A stretch of 64,000 bases of DNA from Mycolicibacterium sp. YH-1 (GCF_022557175.1 NZ_CP092915.1:992001-1056000); one strand, 5' to 3'; counted from the first letter of the stretch, positions 1 through 8,458 are shown. Translations and numbers: made by a program. The notes: generated from the sequence alone by a model not told the origin.

Positions 1-698
1 CGGTGGTAGTACGCGGCGGAATGACTGGCGGCCAGCGCGCTCAGCGTCCGTTCGGCAGGTTCGCCCCACAGGTAGTCGAGCACGGCGTCGAAGGGTCGCT
101 CAGCGTGGAGTGCGGTGACGCGAGCGTCGAGGTCGTCGTGCCCCAGCGCGATGGCGTCATCGGCGCCGACTGTGCGCAGCCAGTCGAGACGTGTCGTGTC
201 GCGGCCCGCGACGACCACCCGCCCTGCGTCGAAGAGTGAACTCGCCAACTGCACGGCCATCGACCCGGTGACGCCGGTGGCACCGAGCACGAGCACGTGA
301 TCGCCTGCCCTCACCGCAGCGCCGAGTTCGAGTGCCAGCCACGCCGAGACACCGGGATTGGGGATTGCGGCCGCAGTGACCGAGTCGATGCCATCGGGTA
401 GTTCGAAGGCACCGTGCTGGCTGAGCAGGGTGCGCTGCGCCATCATTCCGTGGGGGGCGAGCGCCCCGGTGTAGAACCGGCGACCGTCAGGAAGCCGCAC
501 GACCCCGTCAACCCCCGGCACCGTCGGTAGCTCGATCTCCTTGCTGGCGTAGTGGGCTCCCGTCACCAAGCCACGGGTGAGGTTGGTCAGCGCGGATGCC
601 TCGACGGCGGCGACTATCGCCCCGTCTCTTGGTTGTGGTTCCGGGAAGTCGGTGTAGACCGGCGGCCGGCCCCACTCGTCGACTACTGCAGCCTTCAT
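1..698 (-). CDS. MDR-superfamily quinone oxidoreductase / zinc-type alcohol dehydrogenase-like protein (C-terminus off the window)
   Basis: The minus strand is open from ATG at 698 (protein starts MKAAVVDEWGRPPVY) to the window edge, about 232 residues. The N-terminal half is a GroES-like fold. It is followed by a Rossmann nucleotide-binding motif (VLVLGATGVTGSMAVQLA) and a VVVAGRDTTRLDWL segment that would hold the NADP-specific basic residue. I see no zinc-site cysteines, so it is probably a zinc-independent quinone-reductase-like MDR enzyme. An in-frame ATG 12 bases upstream (710) is an alternative start. It is transcribed divergently from the MarR gene across a perfect inverted repeat, which suggests MarR controls it. 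The substrate is unknown. Confidence 0.85.
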   Translation of the reverse strand, partial: MKAAVVDEWGRPPVYTDFPEPQPRDGAIVAAVEASALTNLTRGLVTGAHYASKEIELPTVPGVDGVVRLPDGRRFYTGALAPHGMMAQRTLLSQHGAFELPDGIDSVTAAAIPNPGVSAWLALELGAAVRAGDHVLVLGATGVTGSMAVQLASSLFDAGRVVVAGRDTTRLDWLRTVGADDAIALGHDDLDARVTALHAERPFDAVLDYLWGEPAERTLSALAASHSAAYYH

Positions 699-723
699 CG
701 GAGTTCCCATCGTTTCGGTAGAA

Positions 724-743
724 ATAGTTTCTTCAGAAACTAT
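724..743. promoter_or_regulatory. Perfect inverted repeat, probable MarR operator
   Basis: Two 9-base arms, ATAGTTTCT and AGAAACTAT, are separated by two bases. The element lies between the divergent MDR oxidoreductase and MarR genes, about 12 bases before the first MarR start. The size and symmetry suit a MarR dimer. That MarR represses both genes is inferred from position. Confidence 0.7.
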
Positions 744-754
744 GGCCCGAGTGC

Positions 755-1288
755 GTGTGCCCTGTCAAGATTGTTTCCGTGAAAACTAAGTCGGCGTTGA
801 TCGCGACCATCAACGACCTGCTCGGTGCCGTGGGGGACAAGTTCGACGGTGATGAGGATGGTGATGCCGAGCGCGATTTCATGGCGCAGCGGTGCCCTCC
901 ACAGCTTTTGGACAATGTGCGATCACTGCCCACGCTCTCGATGCACCTGCTCGCCGGCATCGCTGACGGACCGGTCAGCGTGGTCGGGCTGGCCGCTAGA
1001 ACCGCCCAGTTGAAGGGCACGGTCTCCAAGCACGTACAGCGACTGGTCGAGGCGGGCCTGGTCGTGCGCGAACCCATCCCGGGCAATCGCAAGGAGGTCC
1101 AGCTCAGCCTCACGGCTGATGGTGAGGCCATCGCCGAGGCTCACCGCGAGTTGCATGACGAGATGCGAAGGGGTCTGGAGGCGTTCCTCCAGCGCTACGC
1201 GAACGCCGATCTGCAGGTGATCGCGACGGTTCTGAGCGATGTGTTGGCCGCCCGCAAGGTCGGGGTCCGGATTGTGCCCGGCGAGTGA
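755..1288 (+). CDS. MarR-family transcriptional regulator
   Basis: The protein has about 177 residues and a central winged helix-turn-helix. The stretch from PVSVVGLAARTAQLKGTV to VSKHVQRLVEAGLVVREP is the recognition-helix region, and the following GNRKEVQLSLTADG is the wing with the usual MarR LT-x-x-G end. Flanking helices would form the dimer interface. GTG at 755 gives the longest form. GTG at 779 (VKTKSALIATIND) is equally possible, since neither has a clear Shine-Dalgarno. It diverges from the MDR oxidoreductase across a perfect palindrome, the classical arrangement for a regulator of a neighbouring oxidoreductase induced by a small ligand. Confidence 0.85.
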   Translation: MCPVKIVSVKTKSALIATINDLLGAVGDKFDGDEDGDAERDFMAQRCPPQLLDNVRSLPTLSMHLLAGIADGPVSVVGLAARTAQLKGTVSKHVQRLVEAGLVVREPIPGNRKEVQLSLTADGEAIAEAHRELHDEMRRGLEAFLQRYANADLQVIATVLSDVLAARKVGVRIVPGE

Positions 1289-1300
1289 CGCAGACCCCGG

Positions 1301-1969
1301 TCAGTGCGGCGTGGAGAGTTCCTCTTCCTCGGGGAAGTGTCCGGTGACCTGGAAGATGACCCGGCGTGCGACCTCGACGGCGTGGTCGGCGAAGCGCTCG
1401 TAGAAGCGGCTCAGCAGCGTCACGTCGACGGCGGCGGTCACGCCGTGCTTCCACTCCCGGTCCATCAGCACGTTGAACAGGTGCCGGTGCAGGTCATCCA
1501 TCGCATCGTCTTCCTCACGGATGCGGGCGGCCTTCTCGGGGTCGCGGGTGAGGAGGACCTCCTGGACGCTGCCGCTGAGTTCGACCGCCACTCGCCCCAT
1601 CTCGGCGAAGTAGCCGTTGACCTCCTCGGGCAGTGCGTGCTGGGGATGCCGACGCCGGGCGATCTTGGCGACGTGCAGTGCGAGCGCGCCCATGCGGTCG
1701 ATGTCGGCGACGATTTGGATCGAGCTGACGATCGCCCGGAGGTCGCCGGCGACGGGCGCCTGAAGGGCCAGCAACACGAACGCGGACTCCTCGGCGCGCG
1801 CGCTCAGTGCCACGATCTGCTCGTGGTCGGTGATGACCTGTTCGGCGAGCACCAGGTCGGCCTGCAGCAGGGCTTGAGTCGATCGCTCCATCGCGGCGCC
1901 GGCAAGTCGGCACATCTCTCCGAGTTGGTCGGACAGGGCAGCCAGCTGCTCTTGATAGGCGGTTCGCAT
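1301..1969 (-). CDS. phoU: PhoU-family phosphate signalling protein (PhoY2-like)
   Basis: At 222 residues the length is typical of PhoU. The protein has the two tandem three-helix PhoU repeats, with acidic/His metal-site patterns in the first ([19 protein letters not shown]) and second ([18 protein letters not shown]) repeats. PhoU proteins connect the Pst phosphate transporter to the SenX3-RegX3 type two-component system and hold it off when phosphate is plentiful. No pst genes lie here. The placement downstream of an LCP gene matches Rv0821c (phoY2) next to Rv0822c, from memory. It converges on the MarR gene with a 12-base gap. Confidence 0.93.
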   Translation of the reverse strand: MRTAYQEQLAALSDQLGEMCRLAGAAMERSTQALLQADLVLAEQVITDHEQIVALSARAEESAFVLLALQAPVAGDLRAIVSSIQIVADIDRMGALALHVAKIARRRHPQHALPEEVNGYFAEMGRVAVELSGSVQEVLLTRDPEKAARIREEDDAMDDLHRHLFNVLMDREWKHGVTAAVDVTLLSRFYERFADHAVEVARRVIFQVTGHFPEEEELSTPH

Positions 1970-2048
1970 GCCGTCAGCCTACGTTCTGTGCCACGCAATC
2001 GTCACGATGTCCCAGGTGAACGAACGGTGAATGGCGATTCCCCGTGAG

Positions 2049-4217
2049 TCACTCGCAGGTGGTGTCCGCCGCGTTGGTCACGGTGAGGTCCTCGGGCAAC
2101 TCGGTCGGTGTGCTCGAGTTGGTGCCCTTGACGACCTGAACCTGGACCGGTGAGCCGCTCGGGGACGGTGCGCCCACCGAGTAGAAGTCGGCGCCGAGCA
2201 CCACCTGGATCTCGCTGCCCATGCCGGGCACCTGCTCGATGGTGTTCTTGGCGAACGCGGAGGCCACGGTGGCGGCGGCCTGTTCGTTGCCTGAGGAGTA
2301 GAACACCGTGGTCGAACTGAGCGGTCCCGGGTAGTCGTCGGGATCGGTGACCACGAACCCGTGCTGCTGCAGTTCGCTGGCCGCGGTGGCCGCGAGGCCG
2401 CTCTCACCGGTCGAGTTGGACACCCGGACAGTGACGTCACTGGGATCGGTGGTGACCGCGTCAACGGTCTGACCGTTGCTCTTCTCAGCCGGCGCGGACT
2501 CGGAGGTGGACGGCTGCGACCCCGAGCCGGGGGTTGCCTCCGGCGTCTCCGGAACAGGGGTGTTGTCCACGTTCTTCTCCTCGGGCAACGGGTCGTCGTC
2601 GATGATCGCGTCGAACAGTGCACGCATGTCGTCGGTGCGCGGCGTCTCGTTGCCGTACTCGTCGGCGTATCCGACCGTCGGCACCGTCACGAACGTGATT
2701 CGGCCGGCGTTCACACCCTGGATGGACTGGCCGAGGTCGACGAGGTCCCTGGTGTCGATGTTGTCGACGTAGCTGTCGTTGATGAACATGTTCACGACGT
2801 TGTTGAGCTTGCTCAGTGAGAAGAACGTGTCCTTCGAGATCAGGGAGCGCAGCAGCGAGGAGAGGAACAGCTGCTGGCGTTTGATCCGGCCGTAGTCGCC
2901 GTTGGTCTCGGTGACGACCTGGCGGGCGCGCACGTACTGCAGCGCGGTGTGACCGTCGATGAGCTGAGGCCCGGCGTTGGCCAGCACGGTGCCGAGTTCG
3001 TAGTCCTCGAGCGGCGTGGTGGTGCAGACCTCGACGCCGCCCAGGGCGTCGACCATCTTGGAGAAGCCGGCGAAGTCGACGGCCATGAAGCGGTTGACCG
3101 ACAGGCCCGAGAGCTTCTGAATCACCTTCACCAGACACTTGGGTCCACCGACGGCGTAGGCGGAGTTCAGCTTCGTCTCGGTGTAGGCCTCTTCGAGCCC
3201 GTACATGGGGGAGTCGGGGTCGGTGATGGGCCCGTACTTGCCCGTCTTCGGGTCCCACGGTTCGCACAGGATGGGTGTGATGGCCAGGTCGCGCGGGAAC
3301 GACACGGCGACAACGCGTTTGCGGTCGGCCGGGATGTTGACCAGCATGATGGTGTCGGATCGCGCGCCCGCGGCGTCGTCGGTGGTGCCCGCGCCGAGTT
3401 CGCTGTTCTCGCCGATGCGAGTGTCGGTTCCGACGATGAGGAAGTTCTCGTCACCGAACTGAGCGTTGGGGTCGAGAATGTCGCGCGAGTTGGGATCCAG
3501 CGCCGAGACCCTGTTGAGGTTTCCGTTCTTCACCGACTGCCACTGCCACGCCGCGCCAGTGAGGGCCAGCGCCAAAACGGCTATCAGGGCGGCGGCAACG
3601 CGACCGACGATCATCGCCGAGTGCATACCGCGCCGTCGCCCGGTCTCGCCGGCTTGCCGCGCCTTCCCGATGCGGGCTGGCCTCGCGGCCCGTCGCGGCT
3701 CCTCGGACAGCACGGGCAGCTCATCGGAGTGGGCGGATATCGCGGGGAGGATGTCGGTGGCGGGGTCGAAGCCGGGGTGGTCGCCGCGGTCGGGGTGGTC
3801 GCCGCGTTCCGGGAGGTCGCCGCGTTCCGGGTAGTCGCCGCGTTCCGGGTAGTCGAGGTACTCGGCCACCGGCGCCGGATCAACGGGCGGCAGCTCAGTC
3901 GGTGGCTCGGCCGGTGGTTCGGAGGACTCCTCACGCGAGCGGTGGCGCCGCGGGCGGCGCGTGGACCGCTCAGGTGGTGAGGCGCCGGCCACCTTGGCGA
4001 TCAGATCGGCGACGGTCACACCGTCGGTGTGATTCCCCGTCGGCGGTGTGCCGGGCTGGTCGGCGTTGGGTTCTTGGATGTCGGATTCTTGTGCCGCGGC
4101 GCGCTCCCACGGCGCGGCGCCTCGCATTGACCGCGGCGATCGGGTAAGCCATTTATTGTCGCCTGCGGCGTCATCCGGGCGTGGACGGCCGGGAGTGTGG
4201 TTCTCACCGTCACTCAT
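2049..4217 (-). CDS. LytR-CpsA-Psr (LCP) family cell-wall ligase with C-terminal LytR_C domain
   Basis: At 722 residues the protein has a long disordered, charged cytoplasmic N-terminus (about 1-195), a single membrane anchor (about 200-225), the LCP catalytic domain (about 285-460) and a LytR_C domain (about 590-680). The LCP domain shows SFPRDLAI, KLNSAYAVGG and the Arg-rich motif QYVRARQ, which bind the polyprenyl-pyrophosphate donor. LCP enzymes transfer glycans such as arabinogalactan to peptidoglycan outside the membrane. It resembles Rv0822c in context. The N-terminal region contains a tandem hexapeptide repeat listed separately. A 79-base gap separates it from phoU downstream. Confidence 0.93.
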   Translation of the reverse strand: MSDGENHTPGRPRPDDAAGDNKWLTRSPRSMRGAAPWERAAAQESDIQEPNADQPGTPPTGNHTDGVTVADLIAKVAGASPPERSTRRPRRHRSREESSEPPAEPPTELPPVDPAPVAEYLDYPERGDYPERGDLPERGDHPDRGDHPGFDPATDILPAISAHSDELPVLSEEPRRAARPARIGKARQAGETGRRRGMHSAMIVGRVAAALIAVLALALTGAAWQWQSVKNGNLNRVSALDPNSRDILDPNAQFGDENFLIVGTDTRIGENSELGAGTTDDAAGARSDTIMLVNIPADRKRVVAVSFPRDLAITPILCEPWDPKTGKYGPITDPDSPMYGLEEAYTETKLNSAYAVGGPKCLVKVIQKLSGLSVNRFMAVDFAGFSKMVDALGGVEVCTTTPLEDYELGTVLANAGPQLIDGHTALQYVRARQVVTETNGDYGRIKRQQLFLSSLLRSLISKDTFFSLSKLNNVVNMFINDSYVDNIDTRDLVDLGQSIQGVNAGRITFVTVPTVGYADEYGNETPRTDDMRALFDAIIDDDPLPEEKNVDNTPVPETPEATPGSGSQPSTSESAPAEKSNGQTVDAVTTDPSDVTVRVSNSTGESGLAATAASELQQHGFVVTDPDDYPGPLSSTTVFYSSGNEQAAATVASAFAKNTIEQVPGMGSEIQVVLGADFYSVGAPSPSGSPVQVQVVKGTNSSTPTELPEDLTVTNAADTTCE
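3781..3852 (-). repeat. Four 18-base tandem repeats inside the LCP gene
   Basis: Four consecutive 18-base units (consensus TCGCCGCGTTCCGGGTAG on the plus strand) encode hexapeptides of the type YPERGD / LPERGD / HPDRGD in the disordered cytoplasmic tail of the LCP protein. The last two units are identical and the first is the most diverged. Such repeats change in number between strains by slippage and would alter only the tail length. Confidence 0.85.
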
Positions 4218-4287
4218 GTCCTACCGGCCTCCGACTCCGCCCATGGCGCAGAAATCCTGAAAAGTGCTTCTAGTCTTGTAGCAGCAT

Positions 4288-4332
4288 GATGTGGCGCTCC
4301 GCCACCGGAACCGGTGGCGATGAACCCACATC
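4288..4332. other. Nested inverted repeat between dus and the LCP gene
   Basis: An inner perfect repeat (GCCACCGG, two bases, CCGGTGGC; 4301-4318) sits inside an outer perfect repeat (GATGTGG at 4288-4294 and CCACATC at 4326-4332). It lies in the 204-base gap between dus and the start of the LCP gene, both on the minus strand. There is no T-run on either side. It could be a terminator of the mycobacterial U-poor kind, an mRNA leader structure for the LCP gene, or a protein site. Confidence 0.6.
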
Positions 4333-4421
4333 GTACGGAGCAATACTGAGCGTCAGCTAGTCCAGCGACGTGTCAGTGCCGTCTCGATGCTGTCTCAGAT
4401 CGCGCTAAATGCTCGGCTGAA

Positions 4422-5534
4422 TCATCCTCCAGAGTGCATGACGTCAGCCCCGGCGGGCACCGTGCAGTCGTCGGGATCGGTGAGCCAGCCCTCTGGCAGC
4501 GATACCGATGCCGCCGATCCCTGGCGCCCGCGCGGCCCCTCGGCAGCCTGCGGGAACGGGACGTCGGGATCGAGTTTGGACAGCAGGTCGTCGAGTTCGG
4601 ACCGCGTCTTGACCAGTGCCAATGCGCGACGAAGGTCAGCGCCGGCGGGGAACCCGTGCATGTACCAGGCGACGTGCTTGCGGATGTCGCGCATACCCTT
4701 CTCCTCGCCGAAGTGATCGGCCAGGAGTTCGCCGTGGCGGCGGATGATGTGGGTCACCTCACCGAGGGTCGGCGGGGTGGCAGGAGCGCGTCCGGCGAAC
4801 GCGGCGGAGAGTTCAGCGAACAACCACGGCCTACCGAGGCAACCGCGCCCGATGACGACTCCGTCACACCCCGTGGCGGCCATCATCTCCAGGGCGTCGC
4901 TGGCGGCGAAGATATCGCCGTTGCCGAGGACCGGGATATTCGTGACGTGCTGCTTGAGCGCCGCGATCTGATCCCAGTCGGCGGTGCCGGAGTAGCGCTG
5001 CGACGCCGTCCGCGCGTGAAGCGCGACGGCGGCTGCACCCTCCTCTGCGGCGATCCGGCCTGCGTCCAGGTGGGTGTGGTGGGCGTCGTCGATGCCGATC
5101 CGGAATTTCACCGTGACGGGGATGCCGGTGCCGTCGACGGCCCGTACGGCCGCCGCCACGATCTGGCCGAACAACTTGCGCTTGTAGGGCAGTGCCGCCC
5201 CGCCGCCACGCCGTGTGACCTTGGGAACCGGGCAGCCGAAGTTCATGTCGATGTGATCGGCCATGCCCTCGTCGGCGATCATTCTGGCCGCCGCGTAGGT
5301 GTTGGCCGGATCGACGGTGTACAGCTGCAACGATCGCGGCGTCTCCTCGGGGGCGAACGTCGTCATGTGCATCGTCACCGGGTGACGCTCGACCAGTGCG
5401 CGCGCGGTGACCATCTCGCAGACGTAGAGGCCGCTGACCGTGCCCTCGCGGGCGAGTTCGAGCTCGCGGCACAGGGTGCGGAACGCCACGTTGGTGACAC
5501 CGGCCATCGGGGCCAGCACGACGGGACTGCGCAA
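4422..5534 (-). CDS. dus: tRNA-dihydrouridine synthase (DusB-type)
   Basis: This FMN enzyme reduces specific uridines in the tRNA D-loop to dihydrouridine. The TIM-barrel start SPVVLAPMAGVTNVAFR, the signature HIDMNFGCPVPKVTRRGGG with the catalytic Cys, VTVKFRIGIDD, ALHARTASQRYSG and the FMN phosphate site PVLGNGDI / VIGRGCLGRPWLF are all present. The start is uncertain. TTG at 5534 gives MRSPVVLAPMAG, and the frame stays open upstream (LRIGPIALRSP) into the end of desA1 without an ATG or GTG. A near-cognate or TTG start is therefore likely. It follows desA1 by about 60 bases in the same direction, as in Rv0823c-Rv0824c. Confidence 0.93.
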   Translation of the reverse strand: MRSPVVLAPMAGVTNVAFRTLCRELELAREGTVSGLYVCEMVTARALVERHPVTMHMTTFAPEETPRSLQLYTVDPANTYAAARMIADEGMADHIDMNFGCPVPKVTRRGGGAALPYKRKLFGQIVAAAVRAVDGTGIPVTVKFRIGIDDAHHTHLDAGRIAAEEGAAAVALHARTASQRYSGTADWDQIAALKQHVTNIPVLGNGDIFAASDALEMMAATGCDGVVIGRGCLGRPWLFAELSAAFAGRAPATPPTLGEVTHIIRRHGELLADHFGEEKGMRDIRKHVAWYMHGFPAGADLRRALALVKTRSELDDLLSKLDPDVPFPQAAEGPRGRQGSAASVSLPEGWLTDPDDCTVPAGADVMHSGG

Positions 5535-5596
5535 CGCGATCGGCCCGATCCGCAGTGCGGACCGGGCCGGTGCGTCGGCCAGGGGCCGGGAGTCGG

Positions 5597-6598
5597 TTAG
5601 GACGACGATGACGTCACCAGAAGGTTCTTCATCGCCTTCTTCTCCGCCACCTGCCGCTCACGCTCTAGGCGGCGCTGCTTGGCGGTCTCGAACTTCTTGC
5701 AGGTCTCCTCGAGTTCCTCGATGAGCTTGCCGAGGTCATCGCGCATCTCGGCGGCCTCGCCGGTGAAGTCCTCACGCTCGAAGATGCGCCACTTCTTCAG
5801 CACCGGCATCACGACGTCATCGAGGTGGATCCGGGGGTCGTATACGCCGCCGACGGCGATGATCACGGCCTTGCGACGGAACTCGGGCACCGTGTATCCG
5901 GGCATCTTGAAGTTGCGCAGCACGCGGTGCAGCGACTTCATCGCCTGGTTGGGGGCGATGTCCATACCGGCGGCCGACACGTCCCGGTAGAAGATCATGT
6001 GCAGGTTCTCGTCGGCTGAGATTCGGCCGAGCAGCTGGTCGGCAACCGTCTCGTTGCAGGCCTTGCCGGTGTTGCGGTGGCTGACCCGAGTGGCGAGTTC
6101 CTGGAACGTCACGTAGATGACCGAGTCGAACAGGCGCTCGGCGAACATCTCGCCCTGCTGGCCCTGGCCGGGGCTGAATCCGCGGGTGACCTGCTCGAGG
6201 CGCAGGGTCTCCAGCTCGACGGGGTCGATGGCCCGGGTGACCAGGAGGTAGTCGCGCAGCGCGATACCGTGCCGGTTCTCCTCGGCGGTCCAGCGGTTGA
6301 CCCACCAGCCCCAGGGGCCGTCCATGGTGAAGTTCATGGCGATCTCGCGGTGATACGAGGGCAGGTTGTCCTCGGTCAACAGGTTCTGCACCATGGCGGT
6401 CTGCGCGATTTCAGACAGCTTGGACTCCTCGGGCGACCACTCCTGGCCGCCGAGGGCGTAGAAGTTCTTGCCGTCTGACCACGGGATGTAGTCGTGGGGG
6501 TTCCAGTCCTTGCGCATCGACATGTGCCGATTGATGTTCTGCTCGACGACCGGCTCTAGCTCCTGCAGAAGCTGCAGGTCGGTGAATTCCTTCGACAT
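5597..6598 (-). CDS. desA1: Acyl-[acyl-carrier-protein] desaturase DesA1
   Basis: This is a soluble di-iron desaturase that introduces a double bond into acyl-ACP, in mycobacteria feeding mycolic acid synthesis. The two iron-binding helices are seen as TAEENRHG and SADENLHM, the paired EEXXH/DEXXH-type motifs of the ferritin-like acyl-ACP desaturases. The length of 333 residues is normal. ATG at 6598 is preceded by GGAGG about four bases away. The C-terminus is a basic coiled stretch ending in SSSS. A candidate promoter lies at 6636-6665, and dus follows downstream. Confidence 0.95.
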   Translation of the reverse strand: MSKEFTDLQLLQELEPVVEQNINRHMSMRKDWNPHDYIPWSDGKNFYALGGQEWSPEESKLSEIAQTAMVQNLLTEDNLPSYHREIAMNFTMDGPWGWWVNRWTAEENRHGIALRDYLLVTRAIDPVELETLRLEQVTRGFSPGQGQQGEMFAERLFDSVIYVTFQELATRVSHRNTGKACNETVADQLLGRISADENLHMIFYRDVSAAGMDIAPNQAMKSLHRVLRNFKMPGYTVPEFRRKAVIIAVGGVYDPRIHLDDVVMPVLKKWRIFEREDFTGEAAEMRDDLGKLIEELEETCKKFETAKQRRLERERQVAEKKAMKNLLVTSSSS

Positions 6599-6635
6599 GG
6601 CGCCTCCGAGTTATCTGTACCTGTTGGTTGCAGTC

Positions 6636-6665
6636 AATATATCTGTGAATGTCGGTGACATTCAA
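6636..6665 (-). promoter_or_regulatory. Candidate promoter for desA1
   Basis: On the minus strand TTGAAT (-35) and TATATT (-10) are separated by 18 bases, placing transcription start about 30 bases before the desA1 ATG. The heptamer TATCTGT occurs twice on the plus strand here (6612-6618 and 6640-6646) and could be a regulator site; I cannot assign the regulator. Confidence 0.45.
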
Positions 6666-6812
6666 GCTTGCCATGATGTTGTGTGACGCGTGTTGCGGAA
6701 GTGGATTCAAACCGTGACCGCCCGCGACGGCGGCGTTGTACTATCCGTTGACTCCATTGCCCTCCAGCAAAACAGAAAATCGCCCCGGCGGTGACGAAAG
6801 GTCGCACCAATC

Positions 6813-7277
6813 GTGAAGAGGTTCTTGGTCCTCGGTGCCAGTGCATTCGGAACTACGGCGATGGCGGTGGGGTTACTTGGTGCGGGGATTGCCAGCGCTG
6901 ACGACGGGGTCGTCGGCCAGACTTTCTCCGACGCGAAAGCCGCGCTGAGCAGGCAGGGGATGTCCGCTCAGGTCGCCACAACGGTGGGTGACCGCAAGGA
7001 CTGGAATCAGTGCATCGTCTCGAGCGCGACCCCGGCGGCGTCGATCGACGGCTACGGCGACGGGCGCCGCAGTGTGATGAACGTGCATCTCAACTGCTAC
7101 GCGAAGTACGGCACCGCGCTGTGGCCCGGGTACTCCCTGCAAAGCCCCACGGGTCGCAAGATGTGGGAGGCCGATATGGCCAAGAAAGAGGCGCGGGAAG
7201 CCAAGCAGCGCGCCGCCGCGGCTCAGGCCGAGCTCGACCAGCTCGCGGAGGCCGGTGCCCAGACCGGCGCCGAGTGA
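6813..7277 (+). CDS. Small secreted PASTA-like protein, first of a tandem pair
   Basis: The protein has 154 residues. A Sec signal peptide (KRFLVLGASAFGTTAMAVG to an ASA-DD cleavage site near residue 30) is followed by a roughly 70-residue domain, GQTFSDAKAALSRQGMSA then a Cys and a second Cys, that looks like a single PASTA-type fold. The Ala/Glu/Lys-rich C-terminus is probably a coiled coil. GTG at 6813 is preceded by GAAAGG. Its paralogue follows about 115 bases downstream with the same layout. The function is unknown. The two cysteines probably form an extracytoplasmic disulfide. Confidence 0.8.
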   Translation: MKRFLVLGASAFGTTAMAVGLLGAGIASADDGVVGQTFSDAKAALSRQGMSAQVATTVGDRKDWNQCIVSSATPAASIDGYGDGRRSVMNVHLNCYAKYGTALWPGYSLQSPTGRKMWEADMAKKEAREAKQRAAAAQAELDQLAEAGAQTGAE

Positions 7278-7393
7278 GCTCGGAGTAAACGCCAGCTTGC
7301 AGACCATTTCTCACCCGTCACACTAGAACTGCGCGCGGGGCTCGACGGCGGTACCATCCCCGAGCAGCTATTGGATTGGTAGAGAGGTCGAAC

Positions 7394-7810
7394 GTGAAGA
7401 AGTTCATCGTTATGGGGTCCGGCGCAGTGTGCGCGTTCGCGATCTCCGCGGCACTCGGCACGGGCGTCGCGGCCGCCGATGACTACGCGGGCCAGACGTA
7501 TGCGGATGCCTCCTCGGCGGCGAGTGATGCCGGCCAGTCGGTAGTGGTCGCGGCCAGGGTCGGCGACAAGGTCAGCCAGGACGAGTGCCTGGTCACCCGC
7601 TCGCAGCCCACACCCTTCACCAGCGCCGTCGATGGCTCCGCCGTTGACGGCATCCAGTTCTACTTGAACTGCAATGGTGGCGTCGCCTCCGAGACGAAGC
7701 CGGGTAACTCCCTGGCCAGCCCTGCCGGCCGCGAGGCCAAGGCGGCCGAAGAAGAGGCCGCGGCGGCCGAGCAGAAGGAACTCGAACAGGTCAGCACCCC
7801 CGACGAGTAG
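7394..7810 (+). CDS. Small secreted PASTA-like protein, second of a tandem pair
   Basis: The protein has 138 residues from GTG at 7394 (KKFIVMGSGAVCAFAIS), chosen because AGAGAGG stands 7 bases before it; an in-frame start at 7376 only lengthens the signal sequence. The signal peptide ends at VAAADD. The mature part, GQTYADASSAASDAGQSV then VGDKVSQDECLV and a second Cys, aligns block by block with the upstream gene (GQTFSDAKAALSRQG, VGDRKDWNQCIV). The C-terminus is again Ala/Glu-rich but acidic and lacks the Lys/Arg of its neighbour. The pair is clearly a tandem duplication that has since diverged. Confidence 0.8.
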   Translation: MKKFIVMGSGAVCAFAISAALGTGVAAADDYAGQTYADASSAASDAGQSVVVAARVGDKVSQDECLVTRSQPTPFTSAVDGSAVDGIQFYLNCNGGVASETKPGNSLASPAGREAKAAEEEAAAAEQKELEQVSTPDE

Positions 7811-7839
7811 TCAGGGGAGGCGCGTCTAGCGCCGTTTGG

Positions 7840-8424
7840 TCAATGCGATGACACCCGGCTGAGCAGCATGTCGACGCAGTAGTCGATGAACTGCTCGCGG
7901 GTTGTCGTCAGGCGCCCGTTGAGATACGCCGTGAACAGCGCCGTGAGCGCGCCGACCAGGCCCGTGGCGACCATCGCCTGCACGGCGGCATCGGTGATCC
8001 GCGTCAGCTTGTGCTGAAGCAGGTCGATGAACGTCGGCATCCATTCCGCGCCGGACCGGGCCAACACGGGTTCACTCTCGGGTGCGATCAACAGCACCCG
8101 GCCTCGAACCGGGTCGTCGACCATCAGGGCGACGAAGCGTTCGACGGCGTCGCGTGGGGTGGTCGACGAGGTCAGCGCCGACATCGCGGTGCTGCACACG
8201 TGGTCGTAGACCGCACGGACGAATTCGTCACGGTCGGCGAAGCTCTCGTAGAAGTAGCGCTCCGTCAGGCCGGATTCGCGGCACACGGCGCGCACTGTCA
8301 GCGCCGGACCGGCTTCGCCGCCCAGGAGATCCACCCCCGCGGCGACAAGCTTGTCGCGGCGCATCGTCTGACGATCCTCCAGTGGCACACCGGACCACTG
8401 GCTCCGTCGTTGACCTGACGCCAC
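7840..8424 (-). CDS. TetR/AcrR-family transcriptional regulator
   Basis: The protein has 194 residues with the N-terminal TetR helix-turn-helix at about 30-75 (LTVRAVCRESGLTERYFYESF, then ADRDEFVRAVYDH). The C-terminal helical ligand-binding domain contains AYLNGRLTTTREQFIDYCVDML. It begins with GTG at 8424 and is divergent from the DUF2236 gene across inverted repeats at 8459-8482. Position and pairing match Rv0825c/Rv0826 from memory. It probably represses itself and the DUF2236 gene; the inducer is unknown. Confidence 0.85.
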   Translation of the reverse strand: MASGQRRSQWSGVPLEDRQTMRRDKLVAAGVDLLGGEAGPALTVRAVCRESGLTERYFYESFADRDEFVRAVYDHVCSTAMSALTSSTTPRDAVERFVALMVDDPVRGRVLLIAPESEPVLARSGAEWMPTFIDLLQHKLTRITDAAVQAMVATGLVGALTALFTAYLNGRLTTTREQFIDYCVDMLLSRVSSH

Positions 8425-8458
8425 ATCCCTCCTAAGCTCGCGGGTGACAACGCTCGTA

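Noticed and set aside
4434..5600. Plus-strand frame of 388 residues across dus
   Set aside because: It lacks any motif and mirrors the Dus coding strand, which has a full set of family signatures.
6609..6637. TTGACT-17-ATAACT as the desA1 promoter
   Set aside because: Spacing is good, but transcription would start about four bases before the ATG, removing the GGAGG ribosome site; the element at 6636-6665 fits better.
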